Positions 1 through 7,114 of a DNA stretch of 20,641 bases are shown here, one piece after another (the first letter of the stretch is position 1; each line of letters opens with the position of its first letter). A model generated the notes under the pieces. The model was given only the letters and a program-made list of their open reading frames with translations, was not told where the DNA came from and made no database searches. Position numbers and translations under genes: made by a program. Source of the DNA: an uncultured Lachnospiraceae bacterium (GTDB lineage Bacteria; Bacillota; Clostridia; Lachnospirales; Lachnospiraceae); the NCBI GenBank assembly GCA_910586275.1, contig CAJUIM010000062.1, forward strand, positions 1 to 20,641. The letters are read 5' to 3'.

Positions 1-503
1 AGGAGGTAGGATTAAAGACAAAATCCAGTTACAGAGAAATTCCGATTCCTGATTACGTCTTTGAGGCAATCTTAAAGGAACGTCGGGTGTATGAGAAAAA
101 CAGGAATCGCAGAAAGAGAGAATTTCAGGATCTGGACTATATCTGTTGTTCCACCCTTGGCAGGGCAAGGAGCAAAGGATTTCATTGCCAGTATTATAAG
201 CGGCTTCTTTCAGAAAACGGCCTGCCGGATATTCGCTGGCATGATCTTCGCAGCACCTATTGTACGCTCCTGCTGAAGGAGGCATTCAATCCAAAGGCGG
301 TATCAAAGCTCATGGGACATGCCAAAGAACTGATAACAATGGATGTTTATGCTGATAATAAAGGTATCATAGCAGACGGCGTACCGGAAATGGAAGAGTA
401 TATGAGAGAAGTATTACCGAACCTGGAAGAGGCGGAGATTTTAAAAAAGGAACTGCTGGATATCGTGCTGGATGTAACAGAATTTCTTCCGAACACAGGA
501 TGA
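1..503 (+). CDS. Tyrosine recombinase (integrase), C-terminal part, cut by the window edge
   Basis: The reading frame is open from base 3 to the TGA at 501-503, so the 5' part of the gene lies outside the window. The visible ~166 residues are the end of a phage/ICE-type tyrosine recombinase catalytic domain. A TKSSYREIPIP segment near bases 18-50 is typical of the strand region after the first catalytic Arg. It is followed by the HxxR box (WHDLR, His at 240-242, Arg at 249-251), the second His in LMGH (318-320) and the nucleophile Tyr in DVYAD (348-350). In the family, these residues cut and rejoin DNA through a 3'-phosphotyrosine link during integration or excision of a mobile element. The first catalytic Arg is off-window, so completeness cannot be judged. 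No excisionase gene or attachment site was identified. The gene ends 259 bp before a truncated uvrB and may mark one end of an integrated element or its remnant. Confidence 0.88.
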   Translation, partial: EVGLKTKSSYREIPIPDYVFEAILKERRVYEKNRNRRKREFQDLDYICCSTLGRARSKGFHCQYYKRLLSENGLPDIRWHDLRSTYCTLLLKEAFNPKAVSKLMGHAKELITMDVYADNKGIIADGVPEMEEYMREVLPNLEEAEILKKELLDIVLDVTEFLPNTG

Positions 504-550
504 AAAAGAACAAAAGTTCGATTTCATATCTATACAAATTTTATAGTTTG

Positions 551-559
551 TGATATGAT
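551..559 (+). promoter_or_regulatory. Candidate extended -10 promoter upstream of uvrB remnant
   Basis: TGATATGAT fits an extended -10 (TG-n-TATGAT). No good -35 is present 17 bp upstream. The region just downstream (571-596) can fold into a short imperfect hairpin, TTCCGTAC with GTATGGAA. Transcription from here would give a leader of about 200 nt before the uvrB start and would include the repeat cluster at 641-713. Support is sequence shape only. Confidence 0.3.
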
Positions 560-640
560 AAAAAAGTTCTTTCCGTACTGTTTAGTCCGTATGGAATTAC
601 AGAGGTACACTGAGTAGCAAAAAAGGCAAATTGTGAACAG

Positions 641-713
641 AATTCGTCGTGGGCCTGTTTTGCGTTAGTTTGAGAAAATGCCACGACGAAAATAAAATGT
701 TCCACGACGAATT
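641..713. repeat. Three copies of a CCACGACGAA motif, one inverted
   Basis: AATTCGTCGTGG at 641-652 is a perfect inverted copy of CCACGACGAATT at 702-713. A third copy, CCACGACGAA, lies at 681-690, in the same orientation as the last and 21 bp before it. The first copy can therefore pair with either of the other two, giving two mutually exclusive hairpins, or all three can be protein-binding sites on the DNA. The cluster lies between the integrase stop and the uvrB start. It could be integrase/excisionase arm sites, an operator, or a leader structure of the downstream transcript. The sequence alone does not decide. Confidence 0.7.
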
Positions 714-762
714 TTTGTCCGAGAGACGTCTTTTTTTACTATGAAATCAGAGGTGAGCATTT

Positions 763-1059
763 GTGCAAAATGAACAAAAAATCTTCAAACTTCACTCGGA
801 ATACGCCCCTACCGGGGACCAGCCGCAGGCCATAAAAGACCTGGTCAAAGGGTTTCAGGAAGGCAATCAATTCCAGACTTTACTGGGGGTTACGGGTTCC
901 GGCAAGACCTTTACCATGGCCAACGTGATCGCACAGCTTAACAAGCCGACTTTGGTAATAGCGCACAATAAGACATTAGCGGCACAGCTCTATGGTGAGT
1001 TCAAAGAGTATTTTCCGAGTAACGCAGTGGAATATTTTGTCTCCTATTGTGGACTATGA
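763..1059 (+). pseudogene. uvrB: uvrB, 5' remnant (UvrABC excinuclease subunit B)
   Basis: The gene starts at GTG 763, seven bases after GAGGTGA (749-755). Residues 1-95 match the start of UvrB closely: FKLHSEYAPTGDQPQAI at the N-terminus, the Walker A motif GVTGSGKT at residues 42-49, the AHNKTLAAQLY segment, and EYFVSY at 90-95. An intact UvrB has roughly 650-700 residues. Here similarity stops at about base 1047, where YYDYYQPEAY would be expected, and three unrelated codons lead to a stop at 1057-1059. Helicase motifs beyond Walker A, the beta-hairpin used for damage verification and the UvrC-binding region are all absent, so the product cannot work in nucleotide excision repair. The downstream sequence is a histidine kinase fragment in another frame. 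If the assembly is right, an intact uvrB should exist elsewhere in the genome. Confidence 0.88.
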
Positions 1060-1327
1060 CAGGAAGCTGCATCTTAGGGTAGAGGCGTATACCGATGGGC
1101 AGGAAGCTACTTTCCTGATTGCAGATGACGGGCCGGGCATGGAACCGTGGATGGTGGAGGACATCAACTGCGGGAATTTTGTGCGGAGGAAGGACGGCAG
1201 AGTTCATGTGGGAATTGAAAATTCTTACCGCAGGCTGAAATATTTTTACGGGGAAAAGGGCAGCCTGACCGTAGAATCGGAACTGGGGCAGGGGACTTGC
1301 TTTTCCGTCATTATCCCTATCCATTGA
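1049..1327 (+). pseudogene. YesM-type sensor histidine kinase, 3' remnant (ATPase domain end)
   Basis: About 90 residues of a histidine kinase C-terminus are readable up to the TGA at 1325-1327. They include the ATP-binding G1 box DDGPGM (starting near base 1126), the GIENSYRRLKYFYGEKG segment that matches the G2/GLxNxxxRLxxxYG region of YesM/LytS-like kinases, and the terminal SELGQGTCFSVIIP. Missing are the membrane sensor, HAMP, the phospho-accepting His region and the N-box (NAxxHG), so this cannot be an active kinase. The frame stays open upstream through the uvrB sequence to an ATG at 992, so a 111-residue hybrid peptide is formally possible but probably meaningless. The intact kinase would have been the partner of the response regulator starting at 1486, which is now without an obvious local kinase. 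Confidence 0.85.
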
Positions 1328-1485
1328 CGGTGTCCCACGCTGAGGATTTTTGACCTGTGCAATCGGGAAAGCAGGCAAGTGATTGGTGTAGTTATTTGCG
1401 CAACGATGTACTAGGCACCGGGAGGCGAGGCACACTGCGGAAGGCTGGGAAACGGATTTTTAAGCGCAGCCCATGGAGGATATAT

Positions 1486-2277
1486 ATGAATTTGCTGATT
1501 GTTGATGATGAGATTGTGGCTGTAAAGGGGATGATGGAGGGGATTGACTGGAAAGAATGCGGCGTGGACGGGAGCATCTGGACGGCTTATAATGCGGAGC
1601 GGGCTATCCGGGTGCTGAATACGCAGCAGGTGGACCTGATGCTCTGCGATATCGAAATGCCCGGAGCCAGCGGATTGGATTTGCTGTGGGCAGTGCGGAA
1701 GGCCGATGGGGATATGGCCTGTATTTTTCTCACCTGCCATGCCAGTTTTGCTTATGCGCAGGAGGCAATCTCCCTTGGGTGCATGGATTATATTTTAAAG
1801 CCTGCGCCGTATGAACTGATTGCGGAGAAGGTGCAGAAGGTATGTATGGATCTGCAGAAGAAGAAGCGGGCGCAGATGCAGGAGAAATATTTTTCCGGGC
1901 AGCCTGAGGAACCGGACGGGGAGTCCGGAAGAAACGGTAAAAGCCCGAAGGACCTTACGCGTCAGGTGGAGGAGTATATCCAAAAACATCTGCGGGAGAG
2001 CGAACTGATGGTGAGCGATATTGCGGATTCTATGTATCTGAACAAGGATTACTTAAACCGGGTCTTTAAAAAGGAGCGGGGAATTTCCATCAGCCAATAT
2101 CTTATTCAGGAGAGAATGAAATTGGCTGCGGTGCTTCTGGAAGACGGGAAGAGCAATGTAAATACCGTGGCGGAACAGGTAGGATATCATAATTATCCTT
2201 ATTTTGCCTCTTCTTTCAAACGCTATTATCACTGTACGCCGTCCCAGTACCAGAAGGAGCATGGGCGGTGTAATTGA
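1486..2277 (+). CDS. Response regulator, YesN/AraC type
   Basis: This encodes 263 residues from ATG 1486, chosen because GGAGGA (1475-1480) sits five bases upstream and the receiver domain begins at once (MNLLIVDDEI). An in-frame start at 1357 would add 43 residues without domain similarity. The receiver domain has the acidic pair at D7/D8, the phosphoacceptor D55 (LCDIEMPG), T83 (FLTCHASF) and K105 (YILKPAP). After a charged linker (about 115-150), residues ~160-263 form an AraC-type double helix-turn-helix ending VAEQVGYHNYPYFASSFKRYYHCTPSQYQKEHG. This lineage uses YesM/YesN pairs to switch on neighbouring sugar-uptake and glycosidase genes. Its kinase partner is present only as a 3' remnant upstream. 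The AGGTCGG direct repeats before the GH3 and transporter genes are the likely binding sites, by inference from spacing. Confidence 0.92.
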   Translation: MNLLIVDDEIVAVKGMMEGIDWKECGVDGSIWTAYNAERAIRVLNTQQVDLMLCDIEMPGASGLDLLWAVRKADGDMACIFLTCHASFAYAQEAISLGCMDYILKPAPYELIAEKVQKVCMDLQKKKRAQMQEKYFSGQPEEPDGESGRNGKSPKDLTRQVEEYIQKHLRESELMVSDIADSMYLNKDYLNRVFKKERGISISQYLIQERMKLAAVLLEDGKSNVNTVAEQVGYHNYPYFASSFKRYYHCTPSQYQKEHGRCN

Positions 2278-2406
2278 GGAGAAGCAGTATGGGGCGGCAC
2301 TAATGGCTGACGGTTTTGAGGCAGGGAGCATCCGGAAGTACGGTTTTGCATTTTAGGGGAAAAAGTGCCTGACTGGCTGATTAGGCCGGTTGGGCGGAAG
2401 TTATAG

Positions 2407-2474
2407 AAAAACGACTTAATATCGGAATTTTATTCTAATGTACGAGAATTGTTCCGAAATAAAGTCGTTTTTTT
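2407..2474. terminator. Rho-independent-like terminator after the response regulator
   Basis: AAAAACGACTT (2407-2417) pairs with AAGTCGTTTTT (2462-2472), continued inward by TCGGAA (2422-2427) with TTCCGA (2452-2457) and ATTCT (2432-2436) with AGAAT (2445-2449), separated by small internal loops. The 3' arm runs into a T tract at 2468-2474, and the 5' arm supplies a T tract on the other strand, so it could act in both directions. It is AT-rich and thus not very stable. Its 3' arm overlaps the first heptamer of the putative regulator site, so fold and operator share bases. Confidence 0.6.
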
Positions 2475-2527
2475 GATGCCACAAGGTCGGGTCTGCAAAT
2501 ATTATTTTAGATGGAGTTTGGTATACT
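2462..2527 (+). promoter_or_regulatory. Candidate promoter and AraC-type operator of the GH3 gene
   Basis: AAGTCGT (2462-2468) and AGGTCGG (2484-2490) are direct heptamers 22 bp apart. TGGTATACT at 2519-2527 fits an extended -10 (TG-n-TATACT), with no convincing -35. The second heptamer starts 38 bp before the -10 hexamer, against 39 bp at the transporter promoter (5286 to 5325). That match supports a shared activator site. The first copy has one mismatch to the heptamers seen at 5221-5292, and the site is inferred from pattern only. Confidence 0.45.
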
Positions 2528-2639
2528 TGTGGTGATATTTTTTTATTGCCCTGGGCAGCCGGTCGAGAGGCTGCTTAAAACAAGCAATTGGTTGATTTAG
2601 ACAGTATATTTTAAGGGAAAAGGATGAAAGGAAAAGAGA

Positions 2640-5207
2640 ATGAAGAAGAGGGAAAGGACTTACAGCGGCACAAAAAACAATGAGATGTCGGAACGGGAAA
2701 TCAGGAACCGGCAGATAGCCCGGCAAGCGGCGGCAGAGGGGATTGTCCTTCTGAAAAACGACGGATTGCTGCCTATGGGGAAAGGCAGCAAAGCGGCTTT
2801 GTTCGGAGGGGCAGCGGTGGCTACCGTGAAGGGAGGCACCGGTTCCGGTGATGTGAACGAACGTGAGACGGTAAGCATTTATCAAGGCTTCGTGGATGCC
2901 GGGATAGAACTGACAGACAGGGAGTGGCTGGATAGCTTCCGGGAAATATATCGGAAAGCGAGGAAGGAATGGCGGGATGATATTCTGGAAAAATTGGAGG
3001 AAAGCAAGGGAAGCAGGCTTTTGGATATTTATTCGGCCAATGTTTTCCATATGCCCGCCGGCCTGCCGGTGAAAAAGGAGGATTTTGAAGGGGCGGACAT
3101 TGTTTTTTATGTGATAGGCAGAACCGCGGGGGAAGCGGCAGACCGTTTTGCTCAGGCCGGGGATTACTATCTGACGGAGCGGGAAAAAGAGGAACTGGCC
3201 GATCTGTCCGCACATTGTGACAACTTGGCCGTAATTGTGAATGCAGGCGGACCGATTGACTTGGAATATATTCTCGGGCTGCCCAATATGAAGGTGCTGC
3301 TCAGTATCGTGCAGCCCGGCATGGAGGGAGGGCATGCTTTGGCCGACTTAGTGACCGGAACCGTGACGCCCAGCGGCAAACTGACGGATACATGGGCTTT
3401 GACCTACCATGATTATCCAAATGCGGATACGTTCAGCCATCAGAACGGTAATGTGGAGAAAGAATATTATACGGAAGGTATTTATGTGGGGTACCGGTAT
3501 TTTGAACGTTTTGGGAAGGAAGCGGCATATCCTTTCGGTTACGGGCTGTCTTATACGGAGTTTTCCATAGAACCGGCGGCAGAGGAGAGGATTGTGTTCG
3601 GGGAAGGCGGCATACCGGACCGGATTGCGGTGAAACTGTCGGTAACCAATACAGGGAGCCTTTATGCAGGCAAGGAGGTAGTGCAGATCTATGCATCCTG
3701 CCCGCAGGGCAGGATGGAGAAGGAGTATCGGAGGCTCTGCGGATTTGCCAAGACAGGATTGCTGCAGCCCGGACAGAGAGAGGAAGTGACGGTTACATTT
3801 GACAGCAAAACGCTTGCATCTTATGATGAGAAGCATTCTGCCTGGATAGCGGAGAAAGGCTGGTACGGCATTTGGGCCGGAAATTCATCCAGGGACGTTG
3901 CCTTGGTGGCGGTGCTGGAAGCCGGGGAAGATACGGTGATTGAACAGGTACAGCCAATCTGTCCGTGCCGGGAGGAAATAGCCCAATTATCCTGCCCGGA
4001 GGAACTGCGTTTACAGAAAGAGAAAGAATGGCATTGCCTGGCAAGGGAGGGGCATATCCCGGTGATTGCTTTTGCTCCTGCAGCGCAGAACATGCCGGCA
4101 TATGCCGGGAACCCTTTTGCACAGGAGGCCGGGGAACTGGCACGGCGGCTGACGGACGAAGAGTTGACTGCCATAGTCATCGGAGAGGTCAGCAAAGGGC
4201 AGGGACAGGCATTGGGAGCCGCGGGCATTATGGTACCGGGAGCCGCAGGGGAGACAAGCAGTGCATTGGAAGAAAAATACGGCGTGCCGGGAGTATCTAT
4301 GGCAGACGGGCCGGCAGGACTGCGCCTGATGAAATCTTATGAAGTCAGCACGGAGACAGGAGAGGTTTACAGCGAAGGAATATTGGGGGCTTTGGAGGGC
4401 GGTTTATTCTCTTCCGGAGGCCGGCATAAAGGAACGGACATTTATTACCAATATTGCACCGCAATTCCGGTGGGCACCTTGCTGGCGCAAAGCTTCAATA
4501 CGGAACTTATGGAAACGGTGGGGCGTGCCGTTGCGGAGGAAATGCAGGAATTCCATGTATCATGGTGGCTTGCGCCGGGCATGAATATCCATAGGAACCC
4601 GCTGTGCGGCCGTAATTTTGAGTATTATTCCGAAGATCCAACGGTAAGCGGGCAGATGGCGGCAGCCATTACCCGAGGTGTGCAGAGCCTGCCCGGCGTG
4701 GGAACGACCATTAAACATTTTGCCTGCAACAATCAGGAGGACAACCGTATGGGTTCCGACAGCATTGTATCGGAGAGGGCGCTTCGGGAGATTTATCTGC
4801 GCGGTTTCGAGATTGCCGTGCGGACAGCCCAACCGATGGCGATCATGACTTCCTATAATTTGGTGAACGGCATTCATGCGGCCAACAACAAGGGCTTATG
4901 TACTCAGGCAGCGAGAAAGGAATGGGGGTTCAGGGGCATTATCATGACGGACTGGACGACTACCGAGGCAAGGGGCGGCAGCGAATCTTGGAGATGCCCG
5001 TGGGCCGGCAATGACCTGATTATGCCCGGCAGTCTCCATGACAGCGGGAATATTCTGCAGGCATTGGAGCAAGGGGTGCTGGACAGGGCGGACTTGGAAG
5101 CCTGTGCGGCCAGAATGCTTACGGTAATTTTTCAGACCTCGGCATATGAGGATGCAGTGCCTTATGGGAAGCAGTTTGGGTTTGGGGATTGTGCCGGCGT
5201 TTTATAA
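2640..5207 (+). CDS. Glycoside hydrolase family 3 beta-glycosidase, circularly permuted
   Basis: This 855-residue protein has no signal peptide and probably acts in the cytoplasm on imported glycosides. Domain order is reversed compared with standard GH3. Residues ~30-300 form the alpha/beta sandwich (IVLLKNDGLLP, then GGTGSGDVNER, ending AYPFGYGLSYTEF). Residues ~325-425 look like a fibronectin-III-like domain, and residues ~500-840 form the TIM barrel. The barrel carries ADGPAGLR, GRNFEYYSEDP (R658, E661), KHF (K692, H693) and the nucleophile motif IIMTDW with D771. GH3 enzymes hydrolyse terminal beta-linked sugars with retention of configuration. The same inverted order is known from Ruminococcus albus and Butyrivibrio fibrisolvens beta-glucosidases. 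The substrate is not readable from sequence: beta-glucoside is most likely, with xyloside or galactoside possible. The gene has its own candidate promoter and lies 287 bp before the transporter genes. Confidence 0.93.
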   Translation: MKKRERTYSGTKNNEMSEREIRNRQIARQAAAEGIVLLKNDGLLPMGKGSKAALFGGAAVATVKGGTGSGDVNERETVSIYQGFVDAGIELTDREWLDSFREIYRKARKEWRDDILEKLEESKGSRLLDIYSANVFHMPAGLPVKKEDFEGADIVFYVIGRTAGEAADRFAQAGDYYLTEREKEELADLSAHCDNLAVIVNAGGPIDLEYILGLPNMKVLLSIVQPGMEGGHALADLVTGTVTPSGKLTDTWALTYHDYPNADTFSHQNGNVEKEYYTEGIYVGYRYFERFGKEAAYPFGYGLSYTEFSIEPAAEERIVFGEGGIPDRIAVKLSVTNTGSLYAGKEVVQIYASCPQGRMEKEYRRLCGFAKTGLLQPGQREEVTVTFDSKTLASYDEKHSAWIAEKGWYGIWAGNSSRDVALVAVLEAGEDTVIEQVQPICPCREEIAQLSCPEELRLQKEKEWHCLAREGHIPVIAFAPAAQNMPAYAGNPFAQEAGELARRLTDEELTAIVIGEVSKGQGQALGAAGIMVPGAAGETSSALEEKYGVPGVSMADGPAGLRLMKSYEVSTETGEVYSEGILGALEGGLFSSGGRHKGTDIYYQYCTAIPVGTLLAQSFNTELMETVGRAVAEEMQEFHVSWWLAPGMNIHRNPLCGRNFEYYSEDPTVSGQMAAAITRGVQSLPGVGTTIKHFACNNQEDNRMGSDSIVSERALREIYLRGFEIAVRTAQPMAIMTSYNLVNGIHAANNKGLCTQAARKEWGFRGIIMTDWTTTEARGGSESWRCPWAGNDLIMPGSLHDSGNILQALEQGVLDRADLEACAARMLTVIFQTSAYEDAVPYGKQFGFGDCAGVL

Positions 5208-5220
5208 AGTTCTGACAGGC

Positions 5221-5292
5221 AAGTCGGAAAAGTGAAAGCAGAGGTCGGAATTTTAAAGGAAGCAAGGTCGGAAAAGTGAAACGAGAGGTCGG
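5221..5292 (+). promoter_or_regulatory. Four phased heptamers: candidate AraC/YesN binding array
   Basis: AAGTCGG (5221-5227), AGGTCGG (5242-5248), AGGTCGG (5265-5271) and AGGTCGG (5286-5292) lie on one strand at intervals of 21, 23 and 21 bp, that is, on the same helix face. They belong to a longer imperfect direct repeat: 5223-5248 and 5267-5292 agree at 24 of 26 positions, including GTCGGAAAAGTGAAA. The last heptamer ends nine bases before the -35 box of the promoter at 5302-5330. AraC-family proteins typically bind direct half-sites about 21 bp apart next to the -35. The nearby YesN-like regulator is the obvious candidate, as inference. Confidence 0.65.
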
Positions 5293-5301
5293 CTTCCGGC
5301 G

Positions 5302-5330
5302 TTGTCCGGCGGTATGTCATCCGCTATAAT
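5302..5330 (+). promoter_or_regulatory. Promoter of the transporter operon
   Basis: TTGTCC (5302-5307) and a perfect TATAAT (5325-5330) are separated by exactly 17 bp. Transcription should start near 5337, giving a leader of about 155 nt before the lipoprotein start. The leader contains a short inverted repeat, CCGGAA (5403-5408) with TTCCGG (5419-5424), but no riboswitch was recognised. Confidence 0.75.
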
Positions 5331-5494
5331 CGGATCATAGAGTACGGATACGTTTCTATTTGGCGAACGAAAAACGGAAAAGCTGCATTCGTCCGGACAG
5401 AGCCGGAAGGGATTTAAGTTCCGGGCATCGGCCGGAAATACCTTTGGGGAGAGGGGCTTTGGGAAGGATGCAGTACCGGAATGGAGGAAAGAGA

Positions 5495-7081
5495 ATGAAA
5501 AAAAGAGTGTTGGCAACATTATTGGCCGGTTTCTTATGTGTAAGCGCATTGGCAGGCTGCGGAGGAGGTTCCGCGCCGGCGGAGGGTTCGGCCAAAACAG
5601 GAGGCACGGACAGTACGGAAGAGGGCGGCAGCGCCACGGCGGAGGGGGAAATTTATGAAGTGGTAATTCAGTTCCCCACTTTGGGCGATACCCCTCAGGA
5701 TCTGCCTTTGGTAGAGGAAGCGCTGAATAAAATCACGGAGCCGGAGATTGGCGTGCATGTGACTTTTTATCCCAGCAGTGCGTTTGAACTGAACAATACG
5801 ACGACCATGATGGTTTCCTCCGGCGAGAAGCTGGATCTGGCAATGTGCATGTTTGAAGGCGGCGCACAGAGTTATGTAAATAAAGGCATGCTGATCGAAC
5901 TGGACGATTTGGTGGAGCAATACGGACAGGATATTCTGGAAGCAGAGGGTACGGCAATGGCCGGCGGCTATTACAACGGTACGCTGTATACCATCCCTAC
6001 GGAAGAGAAGATGGGGCGCGTAAAAGCTTTTGAATGCCGCAAGGATCTGCTGGATAAATATAACATTGCATATGATGAGGAAAAAGTGTATACCCTTGAG
6101 GAACTGACGGAAATTTTTGAGATCATCAAGACGGGCGAAGGTGAGAAATTTTATTGTATAGCTGCCAATGCCAACGAGGATGCGCCCTATACTTATTTTG
6201 CGGAAGCCGATTTGCTTGGTTCCGATTATGGAAGCGGTGTGCTGATGAATTACGGAAAGGGCACGAATGAAGTAGTGAATTATTTTGAAAGCGATGAGTT
6301 TGCGGAATATTGTGACGTCATGAGGACTTGGTTTGAGAAGGGATATTTCTCTTCCGACTGCAATACGACCACGGATTCTTCCTTGGTACAGTTACAGTCC
6401 GGCAATTATTTCGGCATGTTCAGCAATGCGGAACCGGATATGGTAGTTTCCCATAGTGCGACTATGCAGGCATATGCACAGACGGATGTGGTAGCCCTGC
6501 GCACCACTATGCCGGCTTCCCGTTCTCAGGACTATCAGGTGACTCAGTGGATGATTCCGATTACCTGCGATAACCCGGAGAAAACCATGCAGTTCCTAAA
6601 CATGCTGTACGGAAGGAAGGACGTAATAAATCTGATTTATTGGGGAATTGAAGGAACTCATTATCTGCGCACGGAGGGCACGGAGAACGTAGTGGAATTT
6701 CCCGAAGGGATTGACCGTTCCAACACACCTTATGCGGCCATTCTGAATGTATGGGGGGATAAGCTGAAAGATTATGTGATGGCTCCCAACGATGACGGCT
6801 ATGTGGCAATGATGCAGGAGTTTAATAACAGCATTTCTCAGGAATATACTTCGGATGCTCTCGGATATTGCTTTAACAGCGACCCGGTGAAGGCACAGTT
6901 TGCGGCGGTGAATGACGTGGTGACCCAATATGCCAAGTCTACCCTTGGTTACGGAGTGGTGGATCCTGGCCCGCAGCTGGAAGAATTCCGTTCCGCACTG
7001 AAAGCGGCCGGCATCGACGATATCATAGCGGAGAATCAGAAGCAGTATGATGTATGGAAAGAGGCACAGGCGGCACAGTAA
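5495..7081 (+). CDS. ABC transporter sugar-binding lipoprotein (LplA/YtcQ-like)
   Basis: This encodes 528 residues from ATG 5495. GGAGG (5483-5487) seven bases upstream and the immediate lipoprotein signal peptide fix the start; in-frame codons upstream have no such support. The signal has MKKR, a hydrophobic core and the lipobox LAGC with Cys22, so the mature protein is lipid-anchored on the outer face of the membrane. A low-complexity Gly/Ser/Ala/Glu linker (about 23-52) follows. The rest is an extracellular solute-binding protein of the long ~500-residue type. Its C-terminal ~130 residues (NSDPVKAQFAAVNDVVTQY and after) resemble the DUF3502 region of LplA-like lipoproteins. It is the first gene of the operon with two permeases and should capture the oligosaccharide or glycoside that the GH enzymes of the locus degrade. 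The ligand is not deducible directly. Confidence 0.92.
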   Translation: MKKRVLATLLAGFLCVSALAGCGGGSAPAEGSAKTGGTDSTEEGGSATAEGEIYEVVIQFPTLGDTPQDLPLVEEALNKITEPEIGVHVTFYPSSAFELNNTTTMMVSSGEKLDLAMCMFEGGAQSYVNKGMLIELDDLVEQYGQDILEAEGTAMAGGYYNGTLYTIPTEEKMGRVKAFECRKDLLDKYNIAYDEEKVYTLEELTEIFEIIKTGEGEKFYCIAANANEDAPYTYFAEADLLGSDYGSGVLMNYGKGTNEVVNYFESDEFAEYCDVMRTWFEKGYFSSDCNTTTDSSLVQLQSGNYFGMFSNAEPDMVVSHSATMQAYAQTDVVALRTTMPASRSQDYQVTQWMIPITCDNPEKTMQFLNMLYGRKDVINLIYWGIEGTHYLRTEGTENVVEFPEGIDRSNTPYAAILNVWGDKLKDYVMAPNDDGYVAMMQEFNNSISQEYTSDALGYCFNSDPVKAQFAAVNDVVTQYAKSTLGYGVVDPGPQLEEFRSALKAAGIDDIIAENQKQYDVWKEAQAAQ

Positions 7082-7114
7082 TGCATATGCCGCCGGCAGG
7101 AATACATGGTGCAG

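Larger units (their letters stand above)
2278..2639 (+). other. Intergenic region between regulator and GH3 gene
   Basis: No gene is seen in this stretch. It holds a long terminator-like hairpin (2407-2474), a heptamer pair with a candidate extended -10 (2462-2527), and in the putative GH3 leader a small stem GCAGCC (2555-2560) / GGCTGC (2569-2574) with an eight-base loop. The ribosome binding site of the GH3 gene is a weak AAAGGA at 2627-2632. Confidence 0.6.

Noticed and set aside
504..762. LexA/SOS box before uvrB
   Set aside because: I looked for GAAC/GTTC-type dyads typical of Firmicutes SOS boxes and found no convincing pair; the GAACA and GTTC pieces present are not properly spaced.
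992..1327. A 111-residue protein reading from the uvrB region into the kinase remnant
   Set aside because: The first 20 residues are out-of-frame uvrB and the rest lacks the kinase N-box and His region; treated as two remnants.
1357..1485. A 43-residue N-terminal extension of the response regulator
   Set aside because: The receiver domain begins exactly at the ATG at 1486, which has a good ribosome binding site; the extension has no similarity to the family.
2502..3335. A minus-strand frame of 277 codons opposite the GH3 start
   Set aside because: Antisense shadow; it overlaps the GH3 sandwich domain and has no family motif.
5208..5300. A CRISPR-like array from the repeated GTCGGAAAAGTGAAA
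   Set aside because: Only two long copies with an 18-base interval, and the sub-motif phasing and position by the promoter fit a regulator site instead.
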